Below, piece after piece: positions 51,961 to 60,139 of a stretch of DNA of 64,000 nucleotides. Location of the stretch: the NCBI RefSeq assembly GCF_044762665.1, contig NZ_JBIWES010000004.1, positions 124,001 to 188,000 on the forward strand, in the 5' to 3' direction. The position numbers and the translations under genes are program-made. The first letter of the stretch is position 1. The number at the start of each line of letters is the position of its first letter. The notes under the pieces are model-generated. The model worked only from the letters and a program-made list of their open reading frames with translations, made no database searches and was not told where the DNA came from. This DNA is from Peribacillus frigoritolerans_B (lineage in GTDB: Bacteria > Bacillota > Bacilli > Bacillales > DSM-1321).

Positions 51961-53109
51961 TTACCATTCAGCGATACTCCCATCTTCATTACGCCAAATT
52001 GGGTTTTTCCAATCATGTCCAGTCTCTGCTGCCTGCATCACTTTCTCCTCATCGATTTCCACCCCGAGACCCGGATTATCCGGAATGTTCACATAACCAT
52101 CTTCATAGTCGAATAATTCTGGATTTTTCATATAATCGAGGATGTCCATGCCTTCGTTGTAATGAATACCAAGGCTTTGCTCCTGAATAATGAAATTTGG
52201 TGTCGTTGCGTCCAAATGAATGGATGAAGCAAGAGTCATCGGACCGAGCGGGCAGTGCGGCGCAATCGCTACATCATACGCTTCCGCCATTGCGGCAATT
52301 TTTTTTCCTTCTAAAATACCACCTGTATGAGACAGATCCGGCTGAATTATATCGACATAACCATCCTGAAGTAGCTGCTTAAAGCCCCAGCGCGTATACA
52401 TCCTTTCACCCGTTGCAATGGGACACGTAGTATGCCAGGCAATCTCACGAAGTGCTTCATTGTTTTCCGGGAGCACCGGTTCTTCAATGAACATTGGACG
52501 GTATGGTTCGAGTTCTTTCACAATCACCTTTGCCATCGTTTTATGAATCCTCCCGTGAAAATCCACACCGATGCCAAAGTCTTTGCCAACCGCTTCCCTA
52601 ATTGAAGCAACGCGTTCGATGACCGCTTCCACTTTTGAAAAGCTATCTATGTAATTCATTTCTTCTGATGCGTTCATTTTGACTGCAAGGAATCCCTTCT
52701 TCTGTTTTTCTTTTGCGGCAGCAACTACATCCATAGGTCGGTCTCCTCCGACCCATGAGTACACTTTAATTTTTTGACGTGCTTTGCCGCCGAGCATTTG
52801 GTATACAGGGATATTGAAGTATTTTCCTTTTATATCCCATAGTGCCTGTTCAATTCCGGAAATGGCACTCATTAAAATTGGCCCCCCACGGTAAAATCCA
52901 CCTCGATATAGCGTTTGCCAGATGTCTTCAATATCGTTTGGATTTCTTCCGATCAAATAATCGGTCAATTCGTTGACTGCTGCTTTAACCGTTTCAGCTC
53001 GCCCTTCCACGACAGGCTCTCCCCAGCCGGAAATGCCTTCATCCGTATCGATCTTTAAAAACAGCCAGCGGGGTGGAACTTTGTATAAAGATATTTTTAT
53101 GATTTTCAT
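51961..53109 (-). CDS. dgoD: D-galactonate dehydratase
   Basis: Enolase-superfamily (mandelate racemase group) enzyme of 382 residues converting D-galactonate to 2-keto-3-deoxy-galactonate. Counting from MKIIKISLYK, the metal and acid/base residues fall at exactly the E. coli DgoD positions: Asp183 and His185 (VDFHGR), Glu209 (FIEEP), Glu235 (TGERMYTRWG) and His285 (APHCPLGP). YRGGFYRGGPI near residue 68 is also typical. A TTG precedes the ATG by one codon. It is the best substrate marker in this gene run: D-galactonate (or close relative) is a substrate. Confidence 0.94.
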   Translation of the reverse strand: MKIIKISLYKVPPRWLFLKIDTDEGISGWGEPVVEGRAETVKAAVNELTDYLIGRNPNDIEDIWQTLYRGGFYRGGPILMSAISGIEQALWDIKGKYFNIPVYQMLGGKARQKIKVYSWVGGDRPMDVVAAAKEKQKKGFLAVKMNASEEMNYIDSFSKVEAVIERVASIREAVGKDFGIGVDFHGRIHKTMAKVIVKELEPYRPMFIEEPVLPENNEALREIAWHTTCPIATGERMYTRWGFKQLLQDGYVDIIQPDLSHTGGILEGKKIAAMAEAYDVAIAPHCPLGPMTLASSIHLDATTPNFIIQEQSLGIHYNEGMDILDYMKNPELFDYEDGYVNIPDNPGLGVEIDEEKVMQAAETGHDWKNPIWRNEDGSIAEW

Positions 53110-53170
53110 CAAGCACCTCGCATAAATTTTTTGGAAGAAAGAGAGATTTTGGAAACCTCTCTTACTCTAG

Positions 53171-54640
53171 TTAAGAACCTTTAATAAAAACCGTTTTTAT
53201 GGCTGTATAAAATTCTTTCGCCGCTTCACCTTGCTCTCGCGAACCCGTGCTCGATGCTTTCATACCCCCGAATGGGGCTTGCAACTCTACGCCCGCGCTT
53301 TCAGCGTTAATGCGGACAAGACCTGCTTCAATTTCATCAATGAAATCCAAAATTGAGCTAATATTTGATGTGAAGATTGATGCACTCAATCCGTATTTCG
53401 TATTATTTGCCAAGTCAATCGCTTCAACAAGATCGGTTGCTTTCATAAGCGCGATAACTGGTCCAAAAATTTCTGCCTGTGCAATCTCCATTTCGGACGT
53501 CACGTCTTCAAAAATCGCTGGTGTGATGAAAAAGCCCCTACCATAGTCTCCGCCAGTTAATATCTCCCCGCCATATATGAGTTTTGCGCCCTCCTGCTTA
53601 CCTTTTTCAATGTACTGCGTCACCGTATTGAACTGACTTTCGCTTGCACAGGGTCCCATCCAAACTCCATCTTGAAGGCCGTTGCCAACCGTTATTTTCG
53701 CTGCTGCTTCTACCAGTTTTTGCTTAAAAACATCATAGACCGATGATTCAACAACAACACGACTTGAAGCTGTGCATTTCTGGCCGGAAGAACGAAATCC
53801 ACCGCTGATGACCGCCTCGACAGCTTGGTCGATGTTTGCATCTTTCGTTACGATGACTGGATTTTTTCCACCCATTTCAAGCTGATATTTTATGCCGCGG
53901 GCGGAAGCTGATTTTGCGACGCTCTGACCGACACTTTCAGAACCGGTAAATGTGATCGCATTCAAAAGCGGATGATCGATGAGTCCTTGACCGATGATCG
54001 ACCCTTTACCGGTAATAAAATTCACAACACCCTCAGGGAAGCCTGCTTTGGTAAAGCATTCCATGACTTTCGCAGCTGTAACGGCTCCCTCCGTAGCAGG
54101 TTTCCATACGATTGTATTGCCATAAACAAGAGCTGGAGCCATTTTCCAGATCGGTATTGCAACAGGGAAATTCCAAGGTGTGATTATCCCTACAACACCT
54201 AGGGGGGTTCGTTTCGTAAACATTAGGGCATCTTTATCGGATGATGGTATAACATCCCCGTCTTTCCGCATCCCTTCCCCAGCATAGTAACGCAGGATTG
54301 CAACACCTCGTGCCGTTTCACCCTTTGCTTCCGGTAACGTTTTACCCATTTCGCGAGTCATGGTTTCAGCAATTTCATCCAGATTTTCTTCCAATATATT
54401 GGCCGTTTTATAAAGGATTTGTCCACGTGCAGATTGCCCGAGCCTGCGCCAATCCCTTTTTGCCTTGTGCGCTGCAGCTACAGCTTTGTTCAAGTCATCT
54501 TCGGTTGAGCTTTGTACGTAGCCAACCGGCTCTTTGTCCGCAGGATTAATACTTTCGATTGTATTTCCAGAAGATGCATTCACCCACTCATTATTAATGA
54601 AATTTTTATATGTTTTCGTTGCAAATGTAGTTGATATCAT
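53171..54640 (-). CDS. Aldehyde dehydrogenase, probable 2-oxoglutarate semialdehyde dehydrogenase
   Basis: NAD(P)-dependent aldehyde dehydrogenase of 489 residues. ITPWNFPVAIPIWKMAPALVYGNTIVWKPATEGAVTA, ITFTGSESVGQSV, LEMGGKNPVIV with the general base Glu, the catalytic Cys in FRSSGQKCTASSRV, and EIFGPVI are present. Length and style are like B. subtilis YcbD, a 2-oxoglutarate semialdehyde dehydrogenase of sugar-acid oxidation. With the KdaD-like FAH enzyme and the IlvD/Edd dehydratase in the same run it would finish oxidative pentonate or aldarate breakdown to 2-oxoglutarate. Second ATG (54640) chosen by spacing. Confidence 0.9.
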   Translation of the reverse strand: MISTTFATKTYKNFINNEWVNASSGNTIESINPADKEPVGYVQSSTEDDLNKAVAAAHKAKRDWRRLGQSARGQILYKTANILEENLDEIAETMTREMGKTLPEAKGETARGVAILRYYAGEGMRKDGDVIPSSDKDALMFTKRTPLGVVGIITPWNFPVAIPIWKMAPALVYGNTIVWKPATEGAVTAAKVMECFTKAGFPEGVVNFITGKGSIIGQGLIDHPLLNAITFTGSESVGQSVAKSASARGIKYQLEMGGKNPVIVTKDANIDQAVEAVISGGFRSSGQKCTASSRVVVESSVYDVFKQKLVEAAAKITVGNGLQDGVWMGPCASESQFNTVTQYIEKGKQEGAKLIYGGEILTGGDYGRGFFITPAIFEDVTSEMEIAQAEIFGPVIALMKATDLVEAIDLANNTKYGLSASIFTSNISSILDFIDEIEAGLVRINAESAGVELQAPFGGMKASSTGSREQGEAAKEFYTAIKTVFIKGS

Positions 54641-54662
54641 AATCATTAGCTCCTTTTACGTT

Positions 54663-55844
54663 TTAGAATGTCGGTCCAATTCTCCAAATACCAAAGTCAT
54701 GCTGCTTTAATATCTCCGCTTTTGTTAGTTTTCCGTTTGAAACGTGTTGAATTTCTTCCATAATGCGCCTGCCCACTTCATCAACGGTTTCTAATCCATC
54801 GACAATCGTACCAGCATTTAGATCCATATTTTCATTCATCTTGTCAAACATTGGTGTATTAGTTGAGATTTTAATGACGGGTGAAATAGGAGAACCTGTT
54901 GGCGTGCCTCTTCCACTAGTAAAGAGAACGATTTGGGCTCCGCCTGCGACCATGCCTGTCAATTGCTCAATGTCATGGCCAGGCGTATCCATCCATACTA
55001 GCCCTTTTTTTGTGGGCACCTGGGCATAATCAATGACTTCTTCCAATCTTGTTGTACCTGATTTTGTCGCTGCACCCAGGGATTTTTCTTCTAGTGAGCT
55101 GAGACCTCCCTCAATGTTTCCCGGACTTGGATTTCCGGTGCGGATGTCTACGCCCATTTGAATCGAGCGGTCTTCCATCATTTTAATAACCGCATAAGCT
55201 TTTTTTGCTACCTGGTCGTTTGCCGCCCTGTTTGCGATCAAATGCTCTGCACCGATGAGTTCAGTCGTTTCCGCTAATATTGCGGTTCCCCCTTGCTGAA
55301 CTACCAAATCGCTTGTACGTCCGACTGCCGGGTTCGCCGATAAGCCGGAGCATGCATCCGACCCACCGCATTCTGTGCCGACAATCAGCTCGCTAAAATC
55401 ACATAATTCCCGTTGCACCATCGAGGCATCCTGGACCATTTTGACCGCAATTTTAGATACTTCGGCAATTGTTTGAAGAGTGCCGCCATGATCCTGGATC
55501 GATACAGTTTCCACTGGCTTACCGCATTTGGCAATTTCATCCCCAATACGGTGCGCCTGATGTGTCTCACAGCCAAGCCCGAGTACTATGACACCATATA
55601 CATTTGGATTCATTCCCATCCCCGCATAGGTTCTGGCCGTTTGATCATAATCAGTGCCCACTTGCGCACAGCCATGCTGATGAATGAATGTGACGGTTCC
55701 GCTCACCAATTCTGTGACGCGCTGTGCTGTTTGAGTTGCACATGTTATCGTTGGCAAAATCAGTACGTGATTCCGTACACCGACGCGGCCATCCGGACGA
55801 CGGTAGCCCCAAAACTGCACTTTTTCATTCAGCAATTTTGTCAC
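54663..55844 (-). CDS. UxaA/GarD-family dehydratase, large subunit (split gene)
   Basis: 393 residues corresponding to the catalytic part of altronate/galactarate dehydratases without the SAF domain. Motifs GYRRPDGRVGVRNHVLILPTITC, HQHGCAQVGTDYDQTAR, GLGCETHQA, GTECGGSDACSGLSANPAVGRTSDLVV, LEEKSLGAATKSGTTRL and FTSGRGTPTGSPISPVIKI are present; cysteines of the metal site (TITC, HGC, ECGG) are kept. GTG start inside the end of the SAF gene. The two-gene form is also used by (2R)-sulfolactate sulfo-lyase (SuyAB), so dehydration of an aldonate/aldarate is preferred only from context. Confidence 0.88.
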   Translation of the reverse strand: MTKLLNEKVQFWGYRRPDGRVGVRNHVLILPTITCATQTAQRVTELVSGTVTFIHQHGCAQVGTDYDQTARTYAGMGMNPNVYGVIVLGLGCETHQAHRIGDEIAKCGKPVETVSIQDHGGTLQTIAEVSKIAVKMVQDASMVQRELCDFSELIVGTECGGSDACSGLSANPAVGRTSDLVVQQGGTAILAETTELIGAEHLIANRAANDQVAKKAYAVIKMMEDRSIQMGVDIRTGNPSPGNIEGGLSSLEEKSLGAATKSGTTRLEEVIDYAQVPTKKGLVWMDTPGHDIEQLTGMVAGGAQIVLFTSGRGTPTGSPISPVIKISTNTPMFDKMNENMDLNAGTIVDGLETVDEVGRRIMEEIQHVSNGKLTKAEILKQHDFGIWRIGPTF

Positions 55845-56124
55845 CTCTTCCTCTTTTGCCTTCTAAATTGTGTACATGAACATGTGCACCAGCGGGAATA
55901 AAAGCTGAGGCTGCACCTATGACTTCCCCATATTTAATTATGTCTTCTCCTTGTTCGATGGCTTTGACTGCGAACTTATGCCCAAAACGAATCGGTTCAA
56001 GAATGGGTACGACAAGTTCTTCAAGGTCTGACTTCACAACAACTGATGTATTTGCAGGGATTTCGGATAAAGCGACAGCTACACTATCTTTCCTACTTAA
56101 GTAAAGTGTTTTATATTCGCTCAT
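55825..56124 (-). CDS. SAF-domain small subunit of the UxaA-family dehydratase
   Basis: 99-residue protein (SEYKTLYLSRKDSVAVALSEIPANTSVVV...HKFAVKAIEQGEDIIKYGEVIGAASAFIPAGAHVHVHNLEG), an isolated SAF domain equal to the N-terminus of UxaA. It overlaps the next gene by 20 bases, so the two chains are made together and should assemble into one dehydratase. The ATG follows AAGGGGTGACAAA. Confidence 0.9.
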   Translation of the reverse strand: MSEYKTLYLSRKDSVAVALSEIPANTSVVVKSDLEELVVPILEPIRFGHKFAVKAIEQGEDIIKYGEVIGAASAFIPAGAHVHVHNLEGKRGRGDKIAE

Positions 56125-56135
56125 TTTGTCACCCC

Positions 56136-57023
56136 TTAAATGGTTTGAACTGCTTTACTTTGGATAACCGGGTTGTTTAATACCCCAATCCCTGGTATTT
56201 CGATTTCAATCCGGTCATCGCCTTTCAATGTAAATTCATTTGGCGGAACCACGCATGTACCTGTAAGTAAAACCGATCCATCAAAAATAGTGTTATCTAA
56301 AACTAAATAGTCGACAAGCTCTTCCAATTTTCGTTTCAATTGGTTTACTTTCGCTTCACCTTCAAATACTTTTTCTTCATTTCGAAAAATCCGGCACATG
56401 ATTTTAAGCTCATATGGATCCTGAACAGCCTCTTTTAACAAGATGGCCGGTCCAATGGAACAAGAGTTTTTCCAAACTTTTGCCTGTGGGAGATAAAGCG
56501 GATTTTCACCTTCAATATCACGGCAGCTCATGTCATTACCTGCGATATATCCGAGTACCGTTCCCTTTTTATCGATGACAAGACCAAGCTCAGGCTCCGG
56601 AATTTGCCACTTTGAATCTGAACGCAAGTATACCGGGTCATTCGGGCCTACGGTTCTTGCTGCAGTCGATTTAAAGAAAATCTCAGGACGCACTGCATCA
56701 TAAACTTTGTCATAGAAAGTTTGGCGGTCCAGCTTCCCTTGCGTAGCTTCGTAGTTACGTGCTTCCTTGCTTTTCTTATACGTAACGCCAGATGCCCATA
56801 CTTCCGGTGCGTCGATAGGCGTAGTTAATTGAAGACCTTCCAATGGCTGCTTTTCCCCTTCGGCGACAACTTGTTTTACAATGTCAAACGCAGTTCTGTT
56901 TTCATGGCGTGCCGTTGAAATCAACGACATAAAATCCATAAATGGAAGGTCCACCACATTGTTTTCGTTTGTCACGGCAGCAAGTTGTTTTTTGTTTTCA
57001 TTTACATAGCGAATAATTCTCAT
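56136..57023 (-). CDS. FAH-family 2-keto-3-deoxypentonate dehydratase-like enzyme
   Basis: FAH-fold protein of 295 residues. PEIFFKSTAARTVGPNDPVYLRSDSKWQIPEPELGLVIDKKG carries the E-x-E metal-site pattern, AGNDMSCRDIEGENPLYLPQAKVW follows, and the end is LTGTCVVPPNEFTLKGDDRIEIEIPGIG. This is the subtype of 2-keto-3-deoxy-D-arabinonate dehydratase (KdaD/AraD type), which forms 2-oxoglutarate semialdehyde. The neighbouring aldehyde dehydrogenase would oxidise that product. It differs clearly from the shorter FAH enzyme at 48216. Functional assignment is by family and context. Confidence 0.85.
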   Translation of the reverse strand: MRIIRYVNENKKQLAAVTNENNVVDLPFMDFMSLISTARHENRTAFDIVKQVVAEGEKQPLEGLQLTTPIDAPEVWASGVTYKKSKEARNYEATQGKLDRQTFYDKVYDAVRPEIFFKSTAARTVGPNDPVYLRSDSKWQIPEPELGLVIDKKGTVLGYIAGNDMSCRDIEGENPLYLPQAKVWKNSCSIGPAILLKEAVQDPYELKIMCRIFRNEEKVFEGEAKVNQLKRKLEELVDYLVLDNTIFDGSVLLTGTCVVPPNEFTLKGDDRIEIEIPGIGVLNNPVIQSKAVQTI

Positions 57024-57054
57024 TTGCTAGTTCCTCCTAATGGCAGACCTCTTT

Positions 57055-57822
57055 TTATATTTTTTGATATTCATATCCGAGCTCCTGCGAAATTTTACTG
57101 CTGCATTCCTTTAAGAGACGTACATAATACTCATGTGTTTCTTCGTTTACTTTCGAAGCAGGCATCGATACACTCATTGCAGCGATTACCTTTCCTGAAT
57201 AATCTTTTATCGGTACGGCAAGACAGAAAATGCCCGGTTCATTTTCTTCATTATCTATTGAATACCCATTAATGCGTACTTTTTCGATTTCTACTAAAAA
57301 CTGCTCCTTGGATCTAATCGATCTTTCTGTCGGTCCCGTATAATCATAGCCTTCCAAGAGCAAATCCAGTTCACTATCCGTTTTCGTTGCAACAAGAGAT
57401 TTGCCAACTGCACTTGTATGAATTGGAACACGCCGGCCAATACGGGAATACAGGACCGTTACCCCAGTACCTTCCACTTTATCGATATAGACACCTTCCT
57501 GCCCGTCCAATATGACAAGGTGCAGCGTTAAATTCGTTGTTGCTGAAACCCATTCAAGATGTTTTCTGGCTACGTTGCGCAAATCGAGATGGGTCACAAC
57601 AACGCTTCCCCTCTCCATTAACTTTAATCCCAGCGAGTATTTTCCATTTTCTTCACCTTGTGAAATATAGTGATGCTCCTGTAAGGTTTTTAAAAGTGAA
57701 TGAACCGTACTTTTATGTAAATTCATTCGTTTACTTATCTCCGTGATAGTTAGTTCGCGCTCACGCTCATCAAATAAATCCAATATTTTCAAGGCACGCT
57801 CCACCGATTGGATGATAGGCAT
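57055..57822 (-). CDS. IclR-family transcriptional regulator
   Basis: Regulator of 255 residues. The winged helix-turn-helix reads SVERALKILDLFDERERELTITEISKRMNLHKSTVHSLLKTLQEHHYISQ; the effector domain has RRVPIHTSAVGKSLVA and SIDNEENEPGIFCLAVPIKDYSGKVIAAMSVSMP, which is standard IclR. It is placed inside the sugar-acid gene run between the KdaD-like gene and the IlvD/Edd dehydratase, so it is the likely local regulator. Binding sites not identified. Confidence 0.93.
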   Translation of the reverse strand: MPIIQSVERALKILDLFDERERELTITEISKRMNLHKSTVHSLLKTLQEHHYISQGEENGKYSLGLKLMERGSVVVTHLDLRNVARKHLEWVSATTNLTLHLVILDGQEGVYIDKVEGTGVTVLYSRIGRRVPIHTSAVGKSLVATKTDSELDLLLEGYDYTGPTERSIRSKEQFLVEIEKVRINGYSIDNEENEPGIFCLAVPIKDYSGKVIAAMSVSMPASKVNEETHEYYVRLLKECSSKISQELGYEYQKI

Positions 57823-57885
57823 CGTTCCTCACTCCTTTAATTATTCTGTCTACCTTTATATTATCGGATTTTTGACGAGCATTCC

Positions 57886-60090
57886 TCACTTTATTTCTAC
57901 TTTTTTTCCTTGGAGAAAAATATCCTGTTCGTAATCAAGTACTGCATCCTCAATGACAGCGATTGGAACCACACCATTTGCTGCATCTGTATGTCCTAAC
58001 ATCCTGTTGCTGGCCGCAACCATTTTTTGTCTAGCTTTCATCCGTTGCTTGCGTTCAGCTGCTAACGATTGTCTTTCTTTTTTTAAATGATCAGTAAAAT
58101 CATGAACAACCTTTCCTGAATGAAGTTGAGTAGCATCGACTAAATCAATCCGTCGATCACGAAGTTGAAGGTGAATTACATCCCCTGATTTAAGTAAACC
58201 AATTCCGCCACCTTCATACGATTCCGGTGTCATATGTCCTATAGCAGCACCATATGTGACTCCTGAATAGCGGCCGTCGCTTATGATTGTAGCGATTTTT
58301 TTCATAACACGATTTGCATTGATGTGTTGCATTGGTGTAAACATTTCCGGCATTCCAAATGCCACTGGCCCCTGTCCTGAGATAATAACCGCAATTTTCA
58401 ATGTGCCTTCTTCAACCATCCTGTCAAATAACTCCCCATAGGTAGCAGTTTTTAGAAGCGACCATTCAGGCTCATTGTTGTATTTAAGAGATTCGAGCAA
58501 TAGATTATGTCCGAATAGCTTTTGCTCTTTTATCTTTGAAAGCAGATTAGAATCGAGCAGGCTTTTATTTGCATCATCTTCATTTTCGTAATAAAGGACA
58601 AATGCCAGTTTATCATCGAATTGGTCAAGCTGTGGTGTCGGCATTCCGCTGATTTTTACAACGGCGCTTTCAAAAAAGTTTCCTTTTAATACATCAACAC
58701 CACTGAATCCACGGCGTGGGCTGGATAAAATCACCTGATTTTCCTTTACATTAACCGCTTTTAGGCTTTTTGTAATCGAAAGACGTTCTTTCCAAGTTTT
58801 TGCGGCGACAGTCGGTGCATCATGATCCATTGGTACACCATTCTCAATGAGTTCATAAAAAAGTGTTTCCATTCCCCTGCTTGTCCCGCTGCAACACTGC
58901 ATTGCAAGTGAATAAATGTCCCTACCTTCTGTCAAACTGTAATCAAATAAGTCAGGAATTGGATGTAAATGGTGAATGCGGTCAAGGTCCCATAAACTGA
59001 ATTTGTATCCCGCATAAAGCATGCCTGCGACAATATGCATCATTAAGTTAGTAGAACCACCCGAAGCGCTGTGAATGCGGATTGCATTTTTTATGTTCGC
59101 AGCGACAATGTTGGCCACACCGTAGCGCTCTTCGTTTATCATGCCGGCAAAACTATCAAGTACAGAGTTAATCTGGCGTTGTGTTGGAGGATCGGTTAAC
59201 AGCTCAACGGCTGGATGGACGAGACCCATGCCTGCCACTAAATGACGTGAACTATTCCCCGTACCATTGAAGGCACATACACCTCCCTGCCCGTCACATG
59301 TTGCGACTGCAAGTCTCATTTCAAAATATTTATGCTGTTCCTTCGTCAATATTCCTCGTTCATAGGCCCGTTCAAACACGCCCTGGAATGCAGTATTCGA
59401 TGAACATTGCAATATATATGCCATCGTATCTCGTAAATCAATGGCTACATCGGCTGCGCCTTTACTTTCCGCATTTTTCGCAAGAGTTTCCAATTCTTCA
59501 ATCACGTCTTCTGGAATCGAACCGCCTTCTAAAACGTGAGCAGGTGCGAATGTTGCGAAAAATGGTGCTTCACCTCGGTTGCGGCGAACTCGATCAACAT
59601 GTGCTAGTGCACTTACAACACCAAGAGGCTGCTTATCACACCCTTGAATGACAAATGCACCATGATAACTGTGAGCTTCTAGCTGGTTGACAACCATTTG
59701 TGCAACTGCGTTTCGGCTCTGGAGAGAGTAACTCATTCCTTGATTGTTTTGCGCAGTGCCATCACACATTACCGGTGTCGAGAAATGAAACGGCACGCCG
59801 CCGTTTTGCCAGATGCGGATTGCTGCCCGTGCCGACGTTTGGTAATCCATTATATGGGCCGGGTGATCGGACGAGCCACCGATAATTGCGATACGCGGGG
59901 CATTCCTTTCTAGCCGCAAATAAATTTCTTCAAGCGTCCAATCAGGCTTGCCCCCTTCATATGTGGCTCCAAGCGTCAGCTTCGAGCGGTCCAACAGCCC
60001 CGCAACCGTAATGGGTTCATTTGCTTTTCCCTGTACATTATCGCGGTAAGGGTTTATTTCGTTATCAATGAGGGGATATAGGTGTGTCAT
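57886..60090 (-). CDS. Long IlvD/Edd-family sugar-acid dehydratase
   Basis: Fe-S dehydratase of 734 residues, longer than IlvD/Edd (about 560-600) and the YjhG/YagF xylonate dehydratases (about 650). N-terminal TVAGLLDRSKLTLGATYEGGKPDWTLEEIYLRLERNAPRIAIIGGSSDHPAH and FHFSTPVMCDGTAQNNQGMSYSLQSRN are of the YjhG-like type. Cys-containing QGCDKQPLG near residue 165 and LQCSSNTAF near 250 plus GGVCAFNGTGNSSRH mark the cluster-binding part; GGSTNLMMHIVAGML is also typical. The C-terminus is Lys/Arg-rich. Substrate likely D-xylonate, L-arabinonate or a hexonate. Iron-sulfur type cannot be told. Confidence 0.88.
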   Translation of the reverse strand: MTHLYPLIDNEINPYRDNVQGKANEPITVAGLLDRSKLTLGATYEGGKPDWTLEEIYLRLERNAPRIAIIGGSSDHPAHIMDYQTSARAAIRIWQNGGVPFHFSTPVMCDGTAQNNQGMSYSLQSRNAVAQMVVNQLEAHSYHGAFVIQGCDKQPLGVVSALAHVDRVRRNRGEAPFFATFAPAHVLEGGSIPEDVIEELETLAKNAESKGAADVAIDLRDTMAYILQCSSNTAFQGVFERAYERGILTKEQHKYFEMRLAVATCDGQGGVCAFNGTGNSSRHLVAGMGLVHPAVELLTDPPTQRQINSVLDSFAGMINEERYGVANIVAANIKNAIRIHSASGGSTNLMMHIVAGMLYAGYKFSLWDLDRIHHLHPIPDLFDYSLTEGRDIYSLAMQCCSGTSRGMETLFYELIENGVPMDHDAPTVAAKTWKERLSITKSLKAVNVKENQVILSSPRRGFSGVDVLKGNFFESAVVKISGMPTPQLDQFDDKLAFVLYYENEDDANKSLLDSNLLSKIKEQKLFGHNLLLESLKYNNEPEWSLLKTATYGELFDRMVEEGTLKIAVIISGQGPVAFGMPEMFTPMQHINANRVMKKIATIISDGRYSGVTYGAAIGHMTPESYEGGGIGLLKSGDVIHLQLRDRRIDLVDATQLHSGKVVHDFTDHLKKERQSLAAERKQRMKARQKMVAASNRMLGHTDAANGVVPIAVIEDAVLDYEQDIFLQGKKVEIK

Positions 60091-60139
60091 TTCAGCACTC
60101 CTTTTCTGGTTTCAAATGAATTCTTCCGTTCTATAAAGA

